Source of the DNA: CAYZPB01 sp964480445
GTDB taxonomy: Bacteria; Bacillota; Bacilli; Tepidibacillales; Tepidibacillaceae
NCBI GenBank assembly: GCA_964480445.1
Contig: CAYZPB010000035.1
Span: forward strand, 1-10,237
DNA length: 10,237 nt
Direction of reading: 5' to 3'
The notes below the pieces were generated by a model that was given only the letters and a program-made list of their open reading frames with translations, was not told the DNA's origin and ran no database searches. Each line of letters opens with the position of its first letter. The first letter of the stretch is position 1. This document shows positions 6,892 through 10,237 of the stretch, piece after piece. The translations under genes and the position numbers were made by a program.

Positions 6892-7710
6892 ATGAAACAA
6901 TATCTACTGATTGCTCTTATCCTGGTCGTTGCTGGATTCTATCTGGGGTCGGTTATTGGCGCTGATCATCCCATCGACACTCTGTATGAAGACGCAATCT
7001 GGGAACTAAATGAAGTTGACTTCATGAATTTCAAATCGCTACTTGTTGTTAAAAAGTTAGGTGCTAATGGTACCTGGTACCCTGCTGACCATGGTACCAG
7101 GTACCACGATGCTGAGGCTGACACTTGGCACTACAAACGACAAGGAGTTTATGATGTCAAAAACGGCGATCTCCACTACCTAAACGTTCGCAACTATGAC
7201 TATGGTGAAGGTGATCCTCGCAATACAGAAGAGGATACCTCGCTCTCATTTGCTGAAGCTGGCGAATTAGTTTTGTTGCCAATTCAGGAAGTCATCTATC
7301 GTAAGCCAGTTATTAGCTTGCTTGATCGCGAGACTGCTGAGTGGGCTGTCTGGGGTCAGCCGGATTTTCGTTTGCTTGAGTTGTTACCGCTAGATGCTAA
7401 TATAATCAATCGTCATGTAGAACTTAAAGCCTCTGAAAACCGAGGCAAATTCGTCGTTTACACGCTAGAAGCTAATCCGCTGTACTTGACAAAAACTTTC
7501 CCGCGGATTCTGCTTGCTGACGATCTGAATTTTGCGGCAGAGTTTGTAGCTGCAGAGTTTAAAATTCTAATTTACTCTGATACACCTTTGACACACCGGA
7601 TCTACTCCAACTTCATTATTAAAAATCCAGAGACAAATGATTACTACTTTTTCCAGCTCGATACTTACTTCAGCGGAAATTATAACCTGGATTATTTTAA
7701 AGAGTTATAG
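6892..7710 (+). CDS. Uncharacterised exported or membrane-anchored protein
   Basis: I do not recognise this 272-residue protein. It starts with K2 and a single hydrophobic stretch (residues 4-22) ending at VIGA-DH, which could be an uncleaved anchor or a signal peptide; there is no lipobox cysteine, and the whole protein lacks cysteine. The rest is soluble-looking, acidic and rich in Tyr, Trp and Phe. It has an N-terminal acidic segment (IDTLYEDAIWELNEVDF, 28-44), an aromatic middle (60-105) with GTWY and GTRY copies encoded by an inverted repeat, and a C-terminal part ending NYNLDYFKEL. This suggests a beta-rich domain outside the membrane. The gene is the only plus-strand gene among envelope genes, with its own AAAGGA site before it and a hairpin terminator after it. 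A role in envelope or polymer biology is a guess from position only. Confidence 0.85.
   Translation: MKQYLLIALILVVAGFYLGSVIGADHPIDTLYEDAIWELNEVDFMNFKSLLVVKKLGANGTWYPADHGTRYHDAEADTWHYKRQGVYDVKNGDLHYLNVRNYDYGEGDPRNTEEDTSLSFAEAGELVLLPIQEVIYRKPVISLLDRETAEWAVWGQPDFRLLELLPLDANIINRHVELKASENRGKFVVYTLEANPLYLTKTFPRILLADDLNFAAEFVAAEFKILIYSDTPLTHRIYSNFIIKNPETNDYYFFQLDTYFSGNYNLDYFKEL
7068..7106. repeat. Perfect 14-bp inverted repeat inside the plus-strand gene
   Basis: The left arm TGGTACCTGGTACC (7068-7081) is the exact reverse complement of the right arm GGTACCAGGTACCA (7093-7106), with an 11-base loop. Each arm is itself two copies of a 7-mer containing the palindrome GGTACC, so the unit occurs four times in 39 bases. 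The arms sit in the same reading frame and encode GTWYP and GTRYH (residues 60-64 and 68-72). It lies well inside the reading frame, so it is not a terminator of this gene. Confidence 0.9.
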
Positions 7711-7743
7711 AGAGAGCCTAGATTGTTTTAAAGAGCCATAGTG
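7687..7743 (+). repeat. Degenerate direct repeat (period 31) over the gene's stop codon
   Basis: The 26 bases at 7687-7712, which include the last codons and TAG of the plus-strand gene, recur at 7718-7743 with 21 of 26 matches. Both copies contain TTTTAAAGAG. The second copy would read as a similar peptide tail (DCFKEP-stop versus DYFKEL-stop) and supplies the 5' arm of the terminator hairpin. This looks like a local duplication that later drifted. Confidence 0.75.
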
Positions 7744-7759
7744 ATATGACTCTTTTTTT
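7730..7759 (+). terminator. Rho-independent terminator, probably bidirectional
   Basis: Arms 7730-7740 (AAAGAGCCATA) and 7745-7755 (TATGACTCTTT) pair over 11 bp around a GTGA loop, with one C-A mismatch, and run into a T tract at 7753-7759. It stands 20 bases after the plus-strand stop. On the minus strand the mismatch becomes a G-U wobble, so the stem is complete, but the following T run is only three bases. It can therefore also end the mbl-epuA transcript, less efficiently. The two genes converge here. Confidence 0.8.
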
Positions 7760-7785
7760 AATTTCTATTTAGTTCTGGAAGCCCT

Positions 7786-7995
7786 TTAACCAAAAATTAG
7801 ATCGAACATATGCTTCCAGGTTGCCGGCTTATAAATATCAAGCGCGCTACTATCACCAAGCAGACCGTAGCCGATTGGTAAGCCAATCAGAAATGCAAGA
7901 AAAATTAGTCCTGCAATAATTAAGCGTCTGCGAACACGATTCTCATCTTTTTCTTTTTTTTGGTCAGTTCTTAATTTAACCTCGGTTTCAGACAT
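7786..7995 (-). CDS. EpuA-like small membrane protein
   Basis: A short protein of 69 residues from the ATG at 7993-7995. It has a charged cytoplasmic N-terminus (1-24, rich in Lys, Glu and Arg), one transmembrane segment (about 25-46) and a short outer tail, GYGLLGDSSALDIYKPATWKHMFDLIF in three pieces: GYGLLGDSS (42-50), ALDIYKPATW (51-60), KHMFDLIF (61-68). The pattern IGYG-x-LGD...LD-x-hydrophobic-x-P-x-TW...I(F/L) is typical of the EpuA family (PF11772), often labelled in databases as an RNA polymerase beta subunit, a name that this membrane protein does not justify. GAGGGTGAT about 6 bases before the ATG supports this start; the in-frame GTG at 8002-8004 overlaps that site. It follows mbl by 15 bases and is probably co-transcribed. 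Function unknown; the setting suggests a role in cell wall growth. Confidence 0.8.
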   Translation of the reverse strand: MSETEVKLRTDQKKEKDENRVRRRLIIAGLIFLAFLIGLPIGYGLLGDSSALDIYKPATWKHMFDLIFG

Positions 7996-8010
7996 CGAAA
8001 TCACCCTCTA

Positions 8011-9006
8011 TTATTTTCTGCCTCGTAATTTATCCAGATTTTCCAACATAATTCCTGTTCCGCGAACGACACAGGTCAGTGCGTCTTCTGTAATAATTAC
8101 TGGCACTTTAAGTTCCTCCATTAAAAGTAAATCTAAGCCATCAAGATAAGCACCGCCACCTGTTAGAACGACACCCTTATCAATAATATCTGCCCCTAGT
8201 TCAGGTGGAGTCTGCTCGAGAACACCCTTAATCGCTACGACAATTTGATTAATTGTCGTCAGTAGTGCTTGGCGTACTTCCTCAGAGTTAACAGTTACTG
8301 AGACTGGTAAGCCAGTTACAAGGTCGCGCCCACGAACTTCCATCGTGTCGTCACGATTACCTTCATGGGCTGTGCCAACAGCAATTTTCAGATCCTCAGC
8401 AGTTCTCTCTCCGACTAGCATATTATATTTACGTTTCAAATATGCCATAATTGCCTGGTCGAGTTTGTCGCCGCCCGTGCGCAGCGAGTTAGCAGTTACA
8501 ACTTCACCTAATGAGAAGACAGCAATATCAGTAGTACCACCTCCAACATCGATTACCATACTACCGCTTGGTTGGAAGATATCAATGCCAGCTCCAATTG
8601 CTGCAGCTTTCGGCTCGGATTCAAGAATTATCTCGCCACCACCAGCCTTTTGTGCAGCTTCCTTAATAGCTTTTCGTTCAACAGAGGTAATCTCTGTCGG
8701 TGCGCAGATCAGAATTCGTGGACGACCCAGAATCCCCCGCGCCTTCGCCTTTTTGATAAAATGTTTAAGCAATGCTTCTGTTATATCAAAATCAGCAATT
8801 ACACCATCAGTAAGCGGTCTAATTACTGAGATATTGCCAGGTGCTCGTCCGATTAATTCCTTAGCATCTTGTCCAACTCTAAGTACTTCCTTAGTATCAT
8901 TGTCAATGGCTACTACTGCTGGCTCATTAATTACAACGCCTTTGCCCTTAACATGAATAAGTACATTGGCTGTTCCGAGGTCAATCCCGATATCTTTACT
9001 TAACAT
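8011..9006 (-). CDS. mbl: Mbl/MreB-family rod-shape actin homologue
   Basis: A 331-residue bacterial actin that forms membrane-bound filaments guiding lateral peptidoglycan synthesis. It opens with SKDIGIDLGTANVLIHVKGKG (3-23, phosphate-1 loop), the form seen in Mbl, and contains PGNISVIRPLTDGVIADF, EPKAAAIGAGIDI, the phosphate-2 motif VIDVGGGTTDIAVFSLG and the adenine-side VLTGGGAYLDG near the C-terminus. Length fits Mbl (about 330). An ATG two codons further upstream (9013-9015) exists, but GGAGG directly abuts it; the ATG at 9004-9006 is 9 bases from GGAGG and is the better start. It has its own promoter in the gap after murA and is followed closely by the epuA-like gene. The MreB family is certain; Mbl over MreB or MreBH rests on N-terminal similarity and on the murA and epuA neighbours. 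Confidence 0.93.
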   Translation of the reverse strand: MLSKDIGIDLGTANVLIHVKGKGVVINEPAVVAIDNDTKEVLRVGQDAKELIGRAPGNISVIRPLTDGVIADFDITEALLKHFIKKAKARGILGRPRILICAPTEITSVERKAIKEAAQKAGGGEIILESEPKAAAIGAGIDIFQPSGSMVIDVGGGTTDIAVFSLGEVVTANSLRTGGDKLDQAIMAYLKRKYNMLVGERTAEDLKIAVGTAHEGNRDDTMEVRGRDLVTGLPVSVTVNSEEVRQALLTTINQIVVAIKGVLEQTPPELGADIIDKGVVLTGGGAYLDGLDLLLMEELKVPVIITEDALTCVVRGTGIMLENLDKLRGRK

Positions 9007-9044
9007 CTTGCACATCCTCCAGTATCTTAACTTATTTTCTTATT

Positions 9045-9053
9045 ATTATAACA
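9045..9053 (-). promoter_or_regulatory. Extended -10 promoter for mbl
   Basis: Read on the minus strand, TGTTATAAT at 9045-9053 is a perfect extended -10 element (TGnTATAAT), about 38 bases before the mbl start codon. The position 17 bases upstream is TTATAA, a poor -35, while a better TTGACT (9074-9079) is 23 bases away and too far. Extended -10 promoters tolerate weak -35 boxes, so mbl-epuA can probably be transcribed independently of murA. Confidence 0.6.
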
Positions 9054-9083
9054 CTAATCCTATCAGTTTATAAAGTCAATTGT

Positions 9084-10237
9084 TTAAACTGGAATCAGCT
9101 CTTCATCATAGCGCTCGATCTTGGCGCCAAGTCCTTTTAGCTTACCGCAAATGTCAACATAACCACGATCAATATGGTGTAAACCTGTAATCTCAGTTAT
9201 ACCTTCAGCAGCTAAGCCAGCAATAATCAAGGCCGAACCAGCACGTAAATCTGTCGCATGAACAGCAGCACCTTTAAGCTGTGAGTTACCCTCAACAATC
9301 GCAGTACGACCATCTACTTTGATCTTTCCGTTCATTCGTTGTAGTTCTTCGACATGCATAAAACGATTCTCAAAAACCGTTTCAGTTATCGTGCTTGTCC
9401 CCTCAGCTGTCAGCAGAAGCGCCATCATTTGTGATTGCATATCTGTCGGAAAACCAGGATGGGGTAGTGTTGTAACATCAGTGGCTTTGAGCGGTTTATC
9501 GCAAATCAGGCGAATGCCGCTTCCCTCCTCAACGATGCTTGCGCCCATCTCCTCAAGTTTGGCAATGATCGGTTTTACGTGGTCAATAATTACATTTTCT
9601 AATAGTACGTTACCACCAGTAATTGCGGTAGCAATCATATATGTACCCGTCTCAATCCGGTCCGGAATAATTGTATGAGTTGTCGCCTTAAGAGTATCTA
9701 CACCTTCTATTTTAATTCTACCGGTGCCAGCACCACGAACTCGTGCCCCCATACCATTTAGAAAGTTGGCAAGGTCAACAATTTCTGGTTCCTCTGCCGC
9801 ATTCTCTATCGTTGTTGTTCCTTCGGCAAGCGTCGCAGCCATCATAATGTTCTCTGTTGCACCTACACTTGCATAGTCAAGGTAGATTCTTGCACCTTGT
9901 AGGCGACCATCGACCGTTGCTTCAATATAGCCTTGGCCAAAATTAATAGTTGCCCCCATCGCCTCAAAACCCTTCAGGTGTTGATCGACTGGACGACTAC
10001 CAATAGCGCAACCGCCGGGCAAAGAAATGCGTACATGGCCAACGCGTGTCAACAATGGTCCAATAACAAGAATCGATGCCCTCATTCGTCTTACTAAGTC
10101 GTAAGGAGCATCTGTTCTAACTATGTTAGCAGCCTGTGTGCTGATTCTGCCATTATGGTATTTAACCTTCACGCCGATTAAGCTTAGTAGCTCAACTATT
10201 GTGCGCACATCATCTAAGGCGGGCACGTCATAAATCT
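9084..10237 (-). CDS. murA: UDP-N-acetylglucosamine 1-carboxyvinyltransferase (MurA), 5' end outside window
   Basis: EPT/RTPC-fold enzyme for the first committed step of peptidoglycan synthesis: transfer of enolpyruvate from PEP to UDP-GlcNAc in the cytoplasm. The frame runs open past the GTG at 10224-10226 to the window edge (codons for IYDVPALDDVRT), and MurA proteins of about 420 residues normally have some 40 residues before this motif, so the true start lies outside. Seen here: the catalytic-loop cysteine in PGGCAIGSRPVDQH, PGFPTDMQSQMMALL with the conserved Asp, and DLRAGSALIIAGLA with the conserved Arg near the C-terminus. Cysteine, not aspartate, in the loop means the fosfomycin-sensitive type is expected. 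It stops 77 bases before the mbl start codon. Whether it is the MurAA/MurA1 or MurAB/MurA2 paralogue cannot be told here. Confidence 0.96.
   Translation of the reverse strand, partial: IYDVPALDDVRTIVELLSLIGVKVKYHNGRISTQAANIVRTDAPYDLVRRMRASILVIGPLLTRVGHVRISLPGGCAIGSRPVDQHLKGFEAMGATINFGQGYIEATVDGRLQGARIYLDYASVGATENIMMAATLAEGTTTIENAAEEPEIVDLANFLNGMGARVRGAGTGRIKIEGVDTLKATTHTIIPDRIETGTYMIATAITGGNVLLENVIIDHVKPIIAKLEEMGASIVEEGSGIRLICDKPLKATDVTTLPHPGFPTDMQSQMMALLLTAEGTSTITETVFENRFMHVEELQRMNGKIKVDGRTAIVEGNSQLKGAAVHATDLRAGSALIIAGLAAEGITEITGLHHIDRGYVDICGKLKGLGAKIERYDEELIPV

Noticed and set aside
7068..7106. T-box or riboswitch element, because TGGTACC resembles part of the T-box antiterminator
   Set aside because: It is inside an open reading frame, far from any downstream leader, and the wider T-box consensus and specifier stem are absent.
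8345..8956. Long plus-strand open frame (203 codons) antisense to mbl
   Set aside because: It lies wholly inside the clearly conserved mbl gene, has low-complexity Ser/Pro/Ile-rich translation with no motif, and shows no ribosome binding site; it is a shadow of codon bias.
9082..9089. GTTTAAAC palindrome at the end of murA as an operator or terminator
   Set aside because: It is only 8 bp, AT-rich and without a loop or T tract; it is easily chance and overlaps the murA stop codon.
9319..9678. Plus-strand open frame of 119 codons antisense to murA
   Set aside because: It is fully inside murA with no supporting start signals or protein features.

Overview
The window is a cell-envelope region of a Gram-positive-type bacterium, most likely a Bacillota and probably near the Bacilli. 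The reasons are an Mbl-type MreB followed by a small EpuA-like membrane protein and preceded by murA, a TagO/WecA-type lipid-carrier sugar-phosphate transferase, a TuaH-like glycosyltransferase, a CsaB-like pyruvyl transferase, and AGGAGG-type ribosome binding sites. The genus cannot be told from the sequence. Coding density is very high and no stretch over 300 bases lacks a gene. No rRNA, tRNA, CRISPR array, insertion sequence or prophage gene was seen.

Region 1 (about 1-6835, minus strand) reads as one polysaccharide operon. In transcription order, right to left, it holds: a TagO/WecA-type initiating transferase (5708-6775), a TuaH-like glycosyltransferase (4530-5696), a MurJ/MviN-family flippase (2915-4462), an O-antigen ligase/polymerase-family membrane protein (1664-2914), a GT4 glycosyltransferase (509-1657), and a CsaB-like polysaccharide pyruvyl transferase cut by the left window edge (1-512). 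Most junctions are tight: 0, 6 or 11 bases, or a 4-base ATGA overlap. The exception is a 67-base gap before the flippase gene. Together they make a plausible pathway: prime undecaprenyl phosphate with a sugar phosphate, extend, flip, polymerise, then decorate with pyruvate. My inference is a pyruvylated secondary cell wall polymer of the kind that SLH-domain proteins bind.

Region 2 (6776-7785) holds a divergent promoter region and one plus-strand gene (6892-7710). This encodes an exported or membrane-anchored, cysteine-free protein that I do not recognise. The gene contains a striking inverted repeat, and its 3' end is followed by a degenerate copy of itself that leads into a probable bidirectional terminator.

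Region 3 (7786-10237, minus strand) is a morphogenesis and peptidoglycan group: murA (cut by the right edge), mbl with its own extended -10 promoter, and the epuA-like gene. It lacks the spoIID, spoIIQ and spoIIID genes that lie between murA and mbl in Bacillus subtilis.

Three gene boundaries (csaB start, tuaH-like stop, plus-strand gene stop) carry short degenerate direct duplications. Start codons that look upstream-extended were revised for the TuaH-like, Mbl and EpuA-like genes on the basis of ribosome binding site spacing.
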